In this document: one piece after another, positions 1-9,173 of the stretch | How positions within the stretch are numbered: the stretch's first letter is position 1 | How the letters are laid out: every line of letters begins with the position of its first letter | Assembly: GCA_002500665.1 (NCBI GenBank) | Contig: DLRY01000028.1 | Span: 1-64,000, forward strand | Source: Opitutia bacterium UBA7876 | Lineage (GTDB): Bacteria; Verrucomicrobiota; Verrucomicrobiia; Opitutales; Seribacteraceae | Direction: 5' to 3' | DNA: 64,000 nucleotides | Made by a program: the position numbers and the translations under genes | Notes under the pieces: model-generated | Seen by the model: the letters and a program-made list of their open reading frames with translations, nothing else | The model's database searches: none | What the model was told of the DNA's origin: nothing

Positions 1-1616
1 TCGCTTACGTCGAATCCGGAAACCGAGGTAGGTACCCCGTCCTGCTTGAAGGTGACGCTGACGTTGATCGGACTGGCACTGGTCGAACTCGTCGTGGTGA
101 TAACGGGGCTAGCGACAGTTGGCTTCTTGATCAAGGTGATCTTGGCGGGCTTATGGTCATTGATCGTGCCACCGGCAGCTTCCGCCGAGACACCCACGGA
201 GACGTAATCATTGGCATTCAGACCGGAAAGAATGGTCACGATGGAACCGGAAGAGCGAACGTGCCCGCTTGCATTCCGAATGTAGTGGGATGTAGTGAGG
301 GCTCCGTCCAAGGCTACCCCGTTTACCTTGACTTTCATCTTGGGATTGGCCCGGGTAACGGTCCCGCTCAAGGAATCATTATAGATAAGAAGATAATCGC
401 CTGCTCCATCCACGAAAATTTTATGCGAATCGGAAGAGGTGGAATGGGTGAATTTCGCAGCGTCAATGGTTTCTTGAGCAGCCCATTGCACGTCCGACTC
501 GGAAGTGGGGTTCCAGTTGGTACCGCTTACGAGTCGAGTAGCGGTAGCGGCAAAAACTGAATTTGCGTTTGGCAGCTTCTCTATGAACAAGGTTGCCTTT
601 TCCCCTCCGATATCAACATACCCAGCATTTCCATCCTTTCCCACCTCAATGGTAAGAATTTGATTGGCGGAGGTAGCCGTGACCAAGCCCGCCCAGTGAA
701 TGGATGAATCGCGTATTGCATCAGCATAGCGAATGTAACCTTGACTGGCTTCGCCGCCCGCAACCTGAGTTCCGCCAAGTTTGACCACCATCTTGACCGA
801 TGATCTCTGAGTCGTGCTGTCCAAAGGAATGTTCGCATAGACCAAATATTTACCGGCCGTATCCAAGGTGATGTTGTGACTGTTCGCTGAATCGCTGTGG
901 GTGAAGCCTGAATCCTTCGCTCCTTCAGTCCATTTAAGAGGCGAAACTGAATTGCCGTTGAGATTGGCACCCGCAACCACCTGAGTGGCGGTGGCAGAAA
1001 AGATCGTCCGTGAAGATTCGACTTTCTCCACAAAAAGGGTGCTTAGGCCAAGAAAGGTATCATGATGGTTTTGATTGTGGACCCGCTTGGTCATAATCTC
1101 GATATAATCGTTGGCCGAAATTCCACGCAACAGAACGGCGGTGTGCCCGGAGCTTTCACCGTGACCGGAGTCGTGTCGAATGTAGGTGGACCGGGCGGCT
1201 CCCACGTCGAGAACGGTCCCGTTCTTGGCTATCACGAATTCCTGCTGAGAACGCTTGCCGTTATTGCCGTTGGGTCCCTCGACTATGGGAGCGGTCAAGG
1301 AGATGAAGTAATCGCCCGCTGCCTTGAACTTCAAGCGAGTTGGGTTACCCGTAGGATGCTCGTAGGTGGAAGGGTCAAAGTCGGCCGAACTCCACTTGAT
1401 CGCCTTGTGCGTAGTGAATCTCAGGAGCGAAGTGTCGTCCTGAAGTTTGCTTCCCTGAAGCTTGGCTCCCTTCTCCACGGTCGCCTCGACGATGGGAGAC
1501 CCGAGGAAGGCGAGACCGACGAGGAAGGCGGCTAACCGGGTCGCTCCATTCGCGTTCCGTCGGAACGAGGCGAGGCTGAGGTTGAATGATTTTTTGCGTG
1601 TGCGTTGTGTCTTCAT
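1..1616 (-). CDS. Large secreted protein with tandem C1q/TNF-like repeats (5' part; runs off left edge)
   Basis: The minus strand is open without a stop from an ATG at 1616 to the window edge, giving 538 codons of a longer protein. Residues 1-45 form a signal peptide: a long basic n-region, a hydrophobic core and a probable cut after V-E-A. Three similar segments of about 150 residues follow. Each has a G-D/K-Y-x-(I/V) strand, an M-K-V-K-(V/L)-x-G strand, a Y-I-R motif and an (A)-N-D-Y strand, resembling the C1q/TNF-like beta-sandwich. After these a bacterial Ig-like module begins (P-V-I-T-T-T, then S-V-T-F) and is cut by the edge. It is probably a surface or secreted adhesin-like protein. 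The C1q-like assignment is by pattern only and the function is unknown. Its promoter should lie downstream of the terminator at 1749-1773. Confidence 0.8.
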   Translation of the reverse strand, partial: MKTQRTRKKSFNLSLASFRRNANGATRLAAFLVGLAFLGSPIVEATVEKGAKLQGSKLQDDTSLLRFTTHKAIKWSSADFDPSTYEHPTGNPTRLKFKAAGDYFISLTAPIVEGPNGNNGKRSQQEFVIAKNGTVLDVGAARSTYIRHDSGHGESSGHTAVLLRGISANDYIEIMTKRVHNQNHHDTFLGLSTLFVEKVESSRTIFSATATQVVAGANLNGNSVSPLKWTEGAKDSGFTHSDSANSHNITLDTAGKYLVYANIPLDSTTQRSSVKMVVKLGGTQVAGGEASQGYIRYADAIRDSSIHWAGLVTATSANQILTIEVGKDGNAGYVDIGGEKATLFIEKLPNANSVFAATATRLVSGTNWNPTSESDVQWAAQETIDAAKFTHSTSSDSHKIFVDGAGDYLLIYNDSLSGTVTRANPKMKVKVNGVALDGALTTSHYIRNASGHVRSSGSIVTILSGLNANDYVSVGVSAEAAGGTINDHKPAKITLIKKPTVASPVITTTSSTSASPINVSVTFKQDGVPTSVSGFDVS

Positions 1617-2028
1617 GCTTTTGCGTATAGTTGGAGACTATTATTTAAATTTAATGTGCGAGCGCTAGCCTGCGCGCGTAATGAAAAAGGCGAAAGAGCG
1701 GGGAAAAACAGAGACGGAAACTCCCTCGCAGGAACTCTTCCGGGCACACAAAAAACCTTCCCCTGACGGGAAGACTTCTCGAAAATAGGTTGGTGGGCTG
1801 TGTGCTATAGGACTAAAACAAGTTCACTAGTACTTAGCAGTTGTCTGGGATTTGTTACCTAAAAACAAACATAAATGTGGACTGATTGCATAAGTAACTG
1901 AATGAAAGGACATTAAAACCAATAAAAAATAAGCCTGATTTCTGATTTTTCCGTCCTAAACGATAAAAATAAAGAAGACGCCGCAGGATTGGCCCGATCA
2001 AGACGTATGGCGCGGGAATTTCCCTCCC
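1617..2028. other. Non-coding stretch between fabD and the large secreted protein gene
   Basis: This AT-rich interval of 412 bases holds no convincing gene. It contains the fabD terminator (1749-1773) and should contain the promoter of the large secreted protein gene, in the AT-rich part at about 1620-1660. No RNA gene was recognised. Confidence 0.6.
1749..1773 (-). terminator. Rho-independent terminator (fabD transcript)
   Basis: Read on the minus strand this is CTTCCC-GTCAG-GGGAAG, a perfect 6-bp stem with a 5-nt loop, followed by G and six T residues. It lies about 255 bases downstream of the fabD stop and upstream of the next minus-strand gene, so it would separate the two transcripts. 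Confidence 0.75.
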
Positions 2029-2871
2029 TTAGACGATTTGACGAAGAAGTTTCGTCAAGACAGAACCAGGCCCGCATTCCTCGAATTCGGAAGCGCCGGC
2101 GCCACTCATGCCGAGAATGGTTTCGGTCCAGCGCACGGGGCTGTGAATTTGACGCACGAGCAGTCGGGGAATGGAAGCGGCATCAGGATAGGGAGCCGCT
2201 TCCACGTTAGAATATACGGGCAGCTCGGGTTCTGAGAATTCAAACTGCTCGAGGAAAACCCCGAATTCCTCAGCCGGGCCCTCCATCATGCGGGAATGAA
2301 AGGCGCCGCTTACCTTGAGGGGAACGACCATCCTGGCACCCGCTTCCTTCAAGGGCTCCAGCGTTTCCTCGATCCGGGCAGCCGGGCCGGATATCACAAT
2401 CTGGCCGGGGGAGTTGAAATTCGCCAAGTCAATCTCATCGGCCGAGGCAGAAGCCAAGGTCTCTCGGATAAGTGTTTCCTCAAGCCCGATGACGGCCGCC
2501 ATGCCGCCACCACGAACCTTGGACATGATCTCTCCCCGCTTGGCCACCATCCGCAGCCCGTCCGGGAAGCTCATTGCACCGGCCGTGGCCAAGGCGGCGA
2601 ATTCGCCCACCGAATGTCCGGCCGCGGAGGAGGGCGAACAACCCGACTCGAGAAGAGCCTGGGCTTGAAGATAACTTACCATGTACAGGGCAGGCTGGGT
2701 AAACTCGGTTTGGCCCAGCTTGCCATCGGGATCATTCAGGCAGAGCCGGGCAAGGGAGTATCCCAGCTCCTGCTCGGCCATCTCTACGCAGTCGGGAAAA
2801 CGATCAAATAGTTCGGCCCCCATGCCGACGGACTGGGAACCTTGACCTGGATAAAGAAAAGCCAGACTCAT
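2029..2871 (-). CDS. fabD: Malonyl-CoA:ACP transacylase FabD
   Basis: It transfers malonyl from CoA to acyl carrier protein in fatty-acid synthesis (cytoplasm). The 280-residue protein has the family signatures in order: G-Q-G-S-Q at 10-13, the nucleophile elbow G-H-S-V-G with Ser87, and G-A-F-H-S with the catalytic His192. It is slightly shorter than the usual ~300-310 residues but complete from the N-terminal motif to a normal C-terminus (G-P-G-x-V-L). It is not in a fab cluster here and is divergent from the YacP-type gene. No strong ribosome binding site precedes the ATG. Confidence 0.95.
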   Translation of the reverse strand: MSLAFLYPGQGSQSVGMGAELFDRFPDCVEMAEQELGYSLARLCLNDPDGKLGQTEFTQPALYMVSYLQAQALLESGCSPSSAAGHSVGEFAALATAGAMSFPDGLRMVAKRGEIMSKVRGGGMAAVIGLEETLIRETLASASADEIDLANFNSPGQIVISGPAARIEETLEPLKEAGARMVVPLKVSGAFHSRMMEGPAEEFGVFLEQFEFSEPELPVYSNVEAAPYPDAASIPRLLVRQIHSPVRWTETILGMSGAGASEFEECGPGSVLTKLLRQIV

Positions 2872-2947
2872 GAGAAATTAAAATCGTGATTGGAAATTGC
2901 GAGACGCGAAAATATGAAATAGGTCTTGTCTAGGGAATCAAAAGAAA

Positions 2948-3439
2948 ATGCAAGAACATCTCATCGTGGACGGAAACAACGCCCTGTACGCCATTGACGA
3001 GCTGGCGCAGGAGCTGTCCCGTGACCGGAACCAAGCCCGCGAGAGCCTGCTCCGCATGCTCGAGCCCTTGCCCGCGGGTGAAGGAATCCGTCTAACGGTA
3101 GTCTTTGATGGGCGGGGAGTCAGGCCCGACCTTTCCAGTCATGGCGGTATGCAAGACTACGCCGTGATTTATTCATCCTCCTCGGAAGGGGCGGATGGGA
3201 TCATCGAGCGTATGCTCATGGCGTCCAAGGAGCCCGGCAACATCGTGGTCGCGACCAACGACGTACTGATTAGGAATTGCGCCTATCAGAACGGAGCCGC
3301 CGCCATGAGAGTGGAGGAGTTGATCAAGCGGCTGGACAGCTCGATCGATCAAACCTCCCGCAGAGTAAGAAGCCGTTCCCGCGACAAGGATGGAAAATCC
3401 CCGTGCTTCGAGAACCGGCTCCCTCTGGAGGATCTATAG
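2948..3439 (+). CDS. YacP-like NYN-domain ribonuclease
   Basis: The 163-residue protein opens with the NYN/PIN-like motif L-I-V-D-G-N-N-A, which supplies the first acidic metal ligand. It continues with V-V-F-D-G-R-G-V, an A-D-x-I-I-E segment and V-V-A-T-N-D near residue 100, the acidic residues expected of the NYN nuclease fold. The YacP/Rae1 family includes a ribosome-associated mRNA endonuclease in Firmicutes, and the substrate here is unknown. The C-terminal ~25 residues are basic. It stands alone, divergent from fabD with 76 bases between starts. Confidence 0.8.
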   Translation: MQEHLIVDGNNALYAIDELAQELSRDRNQARESLLRMLEPLPAGEGIRLTVVFDGRGVRPDLSSHGGMQDYAVIYSSSSEGADGIIERMLMASKEPGNIVVATNDVLIRNCAYQNGAAAMRVEELIKRLDSSIDQTSRRVRSRSRDKDGKSPCFENRLPLEDL

Positions 3440-3588
3440 CCATAGGCTTTTGTGAGGTTCTCTGAGGGATTCGCCTCCGAATTTCTTAAAGGCTTTGAGG
3501 GACATGGCTTCACTATTCCCTTGCCTTGGCATTAAGTTCGATTAGGGCTTGAGATTTCGCGACCTTCCAGAGCCCATACCTTTCCTCC

Positions 3589-4392
3589 GTGATCTACTGC
3601 CTGAACACAAGCACCATCAAGCCACAACCTCTCCTGGATAAAATCCGTCTCGTGGGAGAAGCCGGCTATGACGGGATCGAGCTATGGCTCAATGACGTTT
3701 GGGAGCACGTGGCTCGCGGGGGGGAAGTCTCGGACGTCGAGAAGGCGGTCGGCGACCACGGGCTCATCGTTCCCTCCGTCATCGCGATGCGTCAATGGGG
3801 GGATTTCGAGGGATGGGAACACCAGCTTGTCCTCGACGAGGCCCGCAGGAGGTTCGCCCTCGGGGCCAGGCTTGGAGCACCCTTCATCGTCGCCACGCCA
3901 CCGCTCGAAAAGGAGGAAACTTCTCACCTGCCCGAGAGATATGCCGAGTTGCTTGAAATCGGGCGGCAGGAGGGAATCAGACCTACCTTCGAATACATCA
4001 GTTTCTTCAAGTCGGTCCACACCCTCCGTCAGGCATGGGAAATCGTGCGAGACTCAGGCGATCCGGACGCCACCCTTATCCTCGATGCCTTTCACAATTG
4101 GAACAGCGGCTCCACTGAAGAAGACCTGCGGACCATCCCGGCGGAGAAAATCAGCCATTACCATATCGACGACGCCGCTCCCGACAAGGCGGCGGGAACA
4201 CAAACCGACCCGGACCGTGTAATGCCGGGAGACGGATGCATCGACTTGCGGGCCGAAATCGATATTCTCCGCGAAATCGGCTACGATGGAACGGTGAGCC
4301 TGGAACTTTTCAACGAGCAATGGTGGGCCAGAAAGCCTTCCGAAACCCTTGAAATCGGGCTAAAGCGGACCAAGGAAATGTTCGGGGAATGA
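3589..4392 (+). CDS. Sugar phosphate isomerase/epimerase-like TIM-barrel protein
   Basis: The 267-residue protein matches the xylose isomerase-like/AP endonuclease 2 TIM barrel. Typical elements are G-Y-D-G-I-E-L-W near residue 28, F-E-Y-I-S-F in the middle, L-D-A-F-H-N-W, H-Y-H-I-D-D-A and a final S-L-E-L-F-N. The acidic and His residues in these segments are the usual divalent-metal ligands. Proteins of this class isomerise or epimerise sugars or inositols, and the substrate cannot be read from sequence. The start is GTG with no clear ribosome binding site. The gene is monocistronic, with 149 non-coding bases upstream. Confidence 0.8.
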   Translation: MIYCLNTSTIKPQPLLDKIRLVGEAGYDGIELWLNDVWEHVARGGEVSDVEKAVGDHGLIVPSVIAMRQWGDFEGWEHQLVLDEARRRFALGARLGAPFIVATPPLEKEETSHLPERYAELLEIGRQEGIRPTFEYISFFKSVHTLRQAWEIVRDSGDPDATLILDAFHNWNSGSTEEDLRTIPAEKISHYHIDDAAPDKAAGTQTDPDRVMPGDGCIDLRAEIDILREIGYDGTVSLELFNEQWWARKPSETLEIGLKRTKEMFGE

Positions 4393-4473
4393 AATTTTTG
4401 ATAAAAAAATCTAATTTTTTACACGGCCTTGCGTCTTTTCCCTTTAGATGCATAGCGACAACGATAGTTCAAG

Positions 4474-5034
4474 ATGGCAGAACAAGCTGATTCGGCCGGT
4501 TCACCGAATCCTTCCACCGAGGGGCAAAGTCGCCTCGGGGAATGGTTCGAGAAGCTCGAAAAACCCCTTATGATCTATGCCTACCAGACCCTCAATGATC
4601 GCGAGGAAGCTCAGGATATGGTTCAGGAGGCCTTCACTCGCTTCTTCGGGGATGAACAGAAGATCCGCGAACCCAAGGCGTGGCTATACCGCACCACTAG
4701 AAACCTGTGCATCAGTCACCTGCGCAAGTATGGTCGACTGCAAACTGCAGGAGAGGAGGAACAGATGGATTTTCTGGACCAATCAAGCGACAAAGAGAAG
4801 GATAACCCGGCAAACCGTCTGGAACGGGAGGAGACCTGCGGAAGAGTCCGTCACGCTCTCTCCATGCTTCCTGAGGACTTGAGGGAACTGCTTAGGATGA
4901 AATTCGAAGAAAGAATGAGCTACAGTGAAATCTCCGAGAAAAGCGGATTGAGCGTGAGCAACGTCGGCTACAAGCTCCACACTGTCATCAAGAGTCTGGC
5001 GTTTGAGCTGAAGGCGGAGGGCTTCTCATCATGA
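4474..5034 (+). CDS. ECF-type RNA polymerase sigma factor
   Basis: The 186-residue protein has sigma region 2 at about residues 30-90 (A-Y-Q-T-L-N-D-R-E-E-A-Q-D-M-V-Q-E-A-F, then W-L-Y-R-T-T-R-N). Sigma region 4 is at about 120-180, with L-P-E-D-L-R-E-L-L and the helix-turn-helix Y-S-E-I-S-E-K-S-G-L-S. There is no region 1.1 or 3, as expected for ECF sigmas. Its stop overlaps the start of the next gene (ATGA), so the two are translated together, the usual arrangement of a sigma factor with its membrane anti-sigma. The regulon is unknown. Confidence 0.9.
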   Translation: MAEQADSAGSPNPSTEGQSRLGEWFEKLEKPLMIYAYQTLNDREEAQDMVQEAFTRFFGDEQKIREPKAWLYRTTRNLCISHLRKYGRLQTAGEEEQMDFLDQSSDKEKDNPANRLEREETCGRVRHALSMLPEDLRELLRMKFEERMSYSEISEKSGLSVSNVGYKLHTVIKSLAFELKAEGFSS

Positions 5035-6440
5035 GTGAAAGAGAGAATAAAGGACCCGACCAGGGACGCTTGATCGACTACCTGCTCAATGAGTCCAGCC
5101 CCGAGGAGCGAATCGAAATTGAGAGGCTTTGCAAGGAAGACCCCCAATGGGAAAGCGCTCGGGATGACCTGAGGAGCACGCTCGGGCTGCTGGAGGATGC
5201 ATGCAGCCAAACCATCCCCGCAATTGTGGAAGGCATGGAGCTGGACGCAGACCGCAAAACTCGCCTCGAGTTTTCCCGAGCGGGCGATGGAGAGGCCGAG
5301 ACCGCCGAAGCAACCGACCCTCCGGAACGCAGCCTGCTTGCCACGCCCACCTTCTGGGGCCCCCTCGCGGCAGCCGCATGCGCCGCCCTACTTGTGTGGG
5401 CTCCGGGCCTCATGGAAGAGGGTGAGACAGAGCAGATCGCATCGGCGGTCAACGACAAGGAGAAGTCTCGGAAGCGCAGTGAGGAGAATGAAGAGCAAAA
5501 AATCATCGTTGCCAAGGGCAAGCACCTTAGCGAGCAATACGCCCAATCCGACGACACTGTCGCCATCGTGTTGCCGGATGACGCCCAAGCGATCGAGGAG
5601 ACGGTCGTGATCGACGCGCTCCGCGAGGAAGCCGACAAGGCGGGTGCGAAGCTCCTAGCAGGCCGCACCGCGGCGGATATCGAGACCCTGAACCAGAGCG
5701 TTCGGGAGTCCGAGTCCTTTTCGCTCGCAGATGCCTTTTCCGATAGCGACTCGGCGAAAGCAGACGACTTGGCTCTCGCTGTACGGGCCCCCGCCAGCGG
5801 AGAGCCCGGAACCATCGACAGCAGCGCATTCCTTCCTCCCTTGGAGCCCGAAGCGGGCGCTGCTCCCACTCAGACTGGCATCGGTCTAGAGAGTAGCGAG
5901 GGTGAACTGGCCCTCCTTGGTCGTAAGGCTGCTCTGTCAACCTTTCGCGCCAAAGAGTCCTCCCATCCGACGGATCTGGAAAGACCTCTGGCGAAGAAAG
6001 ACAAACTACTTAACCTCCAGCCGTCTGCTCGGCAGACACTCGAGAAGCGAGATCGGCCCAGAGAAAAACCCGCTTCTTGGACCCAAAGCGTCAGGAAGCC
6101 CGCCTCCTGCTTCCTATTCAGTCAAAACGGCCAGGCACTGGGCCGGGTGGAAGTTGCTCAAATCGCTGGGTCCACCATCGAAATCCGCCGGATCGACGAC
6201 GTCCGGCGCGGCAAGAGGTTTCTCCTTACTTCGGGCAAATTCCAGTTGCGCTTTACCGACCCCGACGGTGCCGTGGTCATCTTGGTGGGCGAACTGCGCA
6301 AAAGGCAAATCGAGCAAGCTGAAGCGAAGAAAGGGGATGATCTTTTTGACGGGATCTACCGTTTCGAGGCAAGCGAAGCTTGGTGGCTGGATCGAAACGA
6401 GATACGGCAAGCTCTTCCCATCAAGGAACTGGGCCGCTAG
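5031..6440 (+). CDS. Probable membrane anti-sigma factor
   Basis: Residues 1-60 are acidic/helical (L-I-D-Y-L-L-N-E-S-S-P-E-E-R), like anti-sigma N-terminal domains of the verrucomicrobial/planctomycete type, but without a zinc-finger H-x3-C-x2-C motif. One membrane segment lies at about 104-125. The outer part has a long charged, low-complexity linker and a C-terminal domain of about 120 residues (from about 345) that I do not recognise. The length (469) is long for an anti-sigma. The role is inferred from the 4-base overlap with the ECF sigma gene and the topology. It converges with lpdA only 6 bases away. Confidence 0.7.
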   Translation: MSERENKGPDQGRLIDYLLNESSPEERIEIERLCKEDPQWESARDDLRSTLGLLEDACSQTIPAIVEGMELDADRKTRLEFSRAGDGEAETAEATDPPERSLLATPTFWGPLAAAACAALLVWAPGLMEEGETEQIASAVNDKEKSRKRSEENEEQKIIVAKGKHLSEQYAQSDDTVAIVLPDDAQAIEETVVIDALREEADKAGAKLLAGRTAADIETLNQSVRESESFSLADAFSDSDSAKADDLALAVRAPASGEPGTIDSSAFLPPLEPEAGAAPTQTGIGLESSEGELALLGRKAALSTFRAKESSHPTDLERPLAKKDKLLNLQPSARQTLEKRDRPREKPASWTQSVRKPASCFLFSQNGQALGRVEVAQIAGSTIEIRRIDDVRRGKRFLLTSGKFQLRFTDPDGAVVILVGELRKRQIEQAEAKKGDDLFDGIYRFEASEAWWLDRNEIRQALPIKELGR

Positions 6441-6446
6441 TCAAAC

Positions 6447-7853
6447 CTAGAGGCTGTGCAGGCCTCGTCCGTCCGCACTAAGGGCCGCCTCCTTGAGGGA
6501 TTCCGATAGAGTAGGATGTGCATGGATGGTCCGGGCCAAATCCTCGGCCGATCCGCCATATTCCATATGGGCCACAGCCGAGGCAATGAGCTCGGACGCT
6601 CCACGGGCAACGACCTGCACACCGACCAAGCGGTCGGTCTTGGCATGGGCAACGACCTTGACCAGGCCATCGGTAGCCCCGGTGGCTATGGCCCGACCGT
6701 TGGCGGCAAGGGGGAAGGAGCCCGACCGAGTCGGGATTTTCCTTTCCTTTGCCTGGGCCTCGCTGAGGCCCACGTTGGCAATCTCCGGATCTACGTACAC
6801 GACGCCCGGAACCATGTCGTAATCGACGTGACCGGCTTGGCCGGCGAGAATTTCCGCACAAGCAACGCCGTCTTCCTCCGCCTTGTGGGCGAGCATGGGA
6901 CCGGGGATTAGGTCGCCGATGGCTCGAACCCCGGAAAGACTCGTGGAAAAGGATGAATCGACGGTGACACGGCCCTTTTCGTCCTGCTCGACCCCAGCCT
7001 CAGATAACCCGAGACCATCCGAGCAGGGGGCTCTTCCGACCGCAACGAGTACCCGGTCGGCCTCGATTTCAGAGAACCCCTGGCCGCCCTCGAGCGTGAG
7101 GACGGACTTGGTCTTGGTCGAGCGGGCTGAGGACACCTTGGTCGAGAGACGAAAGGAGAGGCCCTGCTTCTCGAAGATACGGCGAGCCGCCTTGGCCACC
7201 TCCGGGTCCAGTTGGGGACAAATCTCGGGAAGAAACTCCACGATGACTACCTCCGCTCCCAGCCTGGACCAGACACAGCCCAGCTCGAGTCCGATGGCTC
7301 CTCCACCTACCACCACCATTTTGCGGGGGACCTTGTCAAAGGCGATGGCATGGTCGCTATGAACGATTTTCTTGCCGTCGAAAGGCAGGAAAGGGAGCTC
7401 GACCGGCTTCGATCCGGTGGCGAGAATGATCTCCGGGGCCTTGATCACCTCCTTACCCTTCTCTCCGGTGAGCTCGACTTGGCCATTGCCGAGAAGACGA
7501 GCGGTTCCCTGAACGACCGATACGCCCTTTTTGGAGACCAGGGCCTTTACGCCCTTGCCGAGCTGGTCGACTATGGAGTCCTTCCTATTCATAAGGGCTT
7601 CGAGATCATGACTGATCGCCTTGACAACGATACCATGACCGGAGGCCCCATGCTTGAGCTCATGGTAGATCTCCGTGGAGTGAAGAAGGGCTTTGCTGGG
7701 TATGCATCCGACGTTCAGGCAGGTCCCGCCAAGGCGTGGGTTCTTCTCCACTAGGGCAGTCTTCATGCCCAGTTGGGCGCAACGGATGGCGCAGACGTAG
7801 CCTCCAGGACCGGCCCCGATCACGACTACGTCGAATTCCTGCTCCGCTCCCAT
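6447..7853 (-). CDS. lpdA: Dihydrolipoamide dehydrogenase (E3)
   Basis: It reoxidises dihydrolipoyl groups of 2-oxoacid dehydrogenase complexes with NAD+. The 468-residue flavoprotein has the FAD motif G-A-G-P-G-G-Y, the redox pair Cys45/Cys50 in G-G-T-C-L-N-V-G-C, an NAD motif G-G-G-A-I-G-L-E and the C-terminal active-site H-A-H-P-T-L-S-E. It is the third gene of sucA-odhB-lpdA, starting 3 bases after the odhB stop, so it serves the 2-oxoglutarate dehydrogenase complex and possibly other complexes. Confidence 0.97.
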   Translation of the reverse strand: MGAEQEFDVVVIGAGPGGYVCAIRCAQLGMKTALVEKNPRLGGTCLNVGCIPSKALLHSTEIYHELKHGASGHGIVVKAISHDLEALMNRKDSIVDQLGKGVKALVSKKGVSVVQGTARLLGNGQVELTGEKGKEVIKAPEIILATGSKPVELPFLPFDGKKIVHSDHAIAFDKVPRKMVVVGGGAIGLELGCVWSRLGAEVVIVEFLPEICPQLDPEVAKAARRIFEKQGLSFRLSTKVSSARSTKTKSVLTLEGGQGFSEIEADRVLVAVGRAPCSDGLGLSEAGVEQDEKGRVTVDSSFSTSLSGVRAIGDLIPGPMLAHKAEEDGVACAEILAGQAGHVDYDMVPGVVYVDPEIANVGLSEAQAKERKIPTRSGSFPLAANGRAIATGATDGLVKVVAHAKTDRLVGVQVVARGASELIASAVAHMEYGGSAEDLARTIHAHPTLSESLKEAALSADGRGLHSL

Positions 7854-7856
7854 GAC

Positions 7857-9161
7857 TTAAATCCCCAAGGCTAGGCGAGCCGGGTCTTCGATCGCCTCCT
7901 TGATGCGCACCAGGAAGGTGACCGCCTCCTTGCCGTCGACCACGCGGTGGTCGTAGGATAGAGCGAGGTACATCATCGGGCGGGCCACCACCTCGCCGTT
8001 CCGAACCACGGCTCTTTCCTGGATCGCGTGCATGCCGAGGATACCGCTCTGGGGGGGATTGAGGATGGGGGTGGATAGCATGGATCCGTAGATTCCGCCA
8101 TTGGTAATGGTGAAGCACCCGCCCTGCATGTCCTCGAGGGTAATCCCTCCCGACCGAGCCTTTTCCGCGTATTCCACGATACCCTGCTCGATCTGGGCAA
8201 AGGAAAGAGCGTCGCAGTCGCGAAGGACGGGGACCACAAGGCCCTTTTCCGTGCCTACAGCCACACCCACGTCGAAGTAGTGGTTCTCGATCAGGTCGGA
8301 CCCTTCGATCCTCACGTTCAGTCCCGGCACGGCTTTGAGTGCATGAACCACGGCCTTTACGAAGAAGGACATAAACCCGAGCTTGACGCCGTGCTGCTTT
8401 ACGAAGGCATCCTGATGCCTTTTGCGCAGGGCCATTACAGCCGACAGGTCGACCTCATTGAAAGTGGATAGAATGGCCGCGGTCTGCTGGGCCTCGACGA
8501 GGCGGGCGGCGATTTTGCGACGGATGGGAGAAAGCGCCCGACGAGTACTCCTGCCCTCCGGTTCGGGAGAGAGAGTATGGACTGGTTGCGTCTTGGCCGC
8601 ATCCTTCGAGCTAGGGGGTTTGGAGGAGCCTTCGGCAACCGCCAGGACGTCCGCCTTGGTTAGCCTGCCTCCCTTGCCCGTTCCGCTTACGGTGGCCGGA
8701 TCGATCCCCGTCTCGGCCAAAACCTTGCGCACGGCTGGCGAATGGGGAGGGGCATCCTGCTTGGCCTTCACTGGAGCAACTGGCTCCTCCTTGGCCGCAG
8801 ATGCGGGCTGCTCCTTAGGCAGGGGCTCGTGCTCTTCCTTGGATTCGGGCTCTTCCTTGGATTCGGGCTCTTTCGCAGGAGGAGCTTCGGCTTCCTCCGG
8901 TGGGCTCTCGGCGGCGGGCTTGGAAGCAGCATCATCGATACTGGCAATGCTGGCCCCGATTTCCACCTCATCTCCCTCCTTGGCAAGAAAGGAAATAACC
9001 CCGGCGACCTCGGCCAGTCCCTCCTGGGTGATTTTGTCCGTCTCCAGCTCATAGATTGGCTGGTCGACCTCGACGTAGGAACCCTCCGCGACCTTCCAGC
9101 TCGAAAGAACGCCGGAGCTGATCGACTCGCCGAGGGCGGGAATCTTGACTTCAATTGGCAT
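7857..9161 (-). CDS. odhB: Dihydrolipoamide succinyltransferase (2-oxoglutarate dehydrogenase E2)
   Basis: The 434-residue E2 subunit has an N-terminal lipoyl domain with the lipoylated Lys43 in E-T-D-K-I-T. A Glu/Lys/Pro/Ala-rich swinging linker at about 80-145 includes near-repeats of S-K-E-E-P-E. Next come a peripheral-subunit-binding domain (P-A-V-R-K-V-L-A, G-T-G-K-G-G-R-L-T-K) and the catalytic domain ending with D-H-R-V-V-D-G (His405, Asp409). Its position between sucA and lpdA identifies it as the succinyl rather than acetyl transferase. It is also known as sucB. Confidence 0.96.
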   Translation of the reverse strand: MPIEVKIPALGESISSGVLSSWKVAEGSYVEVDQPIYELETDKITQEGLAEVAGVISFLAKEGDEVEIGASIASIDDAASKPAAESPPEEAEAPPAKEPESKEEPESKEEHEPLPKEQPASAAKEEPVAPVKAKQDAPPHSPAVRKVLAETGIDPATVSGTGKGGRLTKADVLAVAEGSSKPPSSKDAAKTQPVHTLSPEPEGRSTRRALSPIRRKIAARLVEAQQTAAILSTFNEVDLSAVMALRKRHQDAFVKQHGVKLGFMSFFVKAVVHALKAVPGLNVRIEGSDLIENHYFDVGVAVGTEKGLVVPVLRDCDALSFAQIEQGIVEYAEKARSGGITLEDMQGGCFTITNGGIYGSMLSTPILNPPQSGILGMHAIQERAVVRNGEVVARPMMYLALSYDHRVVDGKEAVTFLVRIKEAIEDPARLALGI

Positions 9162-9173
9162 GATAAAAGAGGG

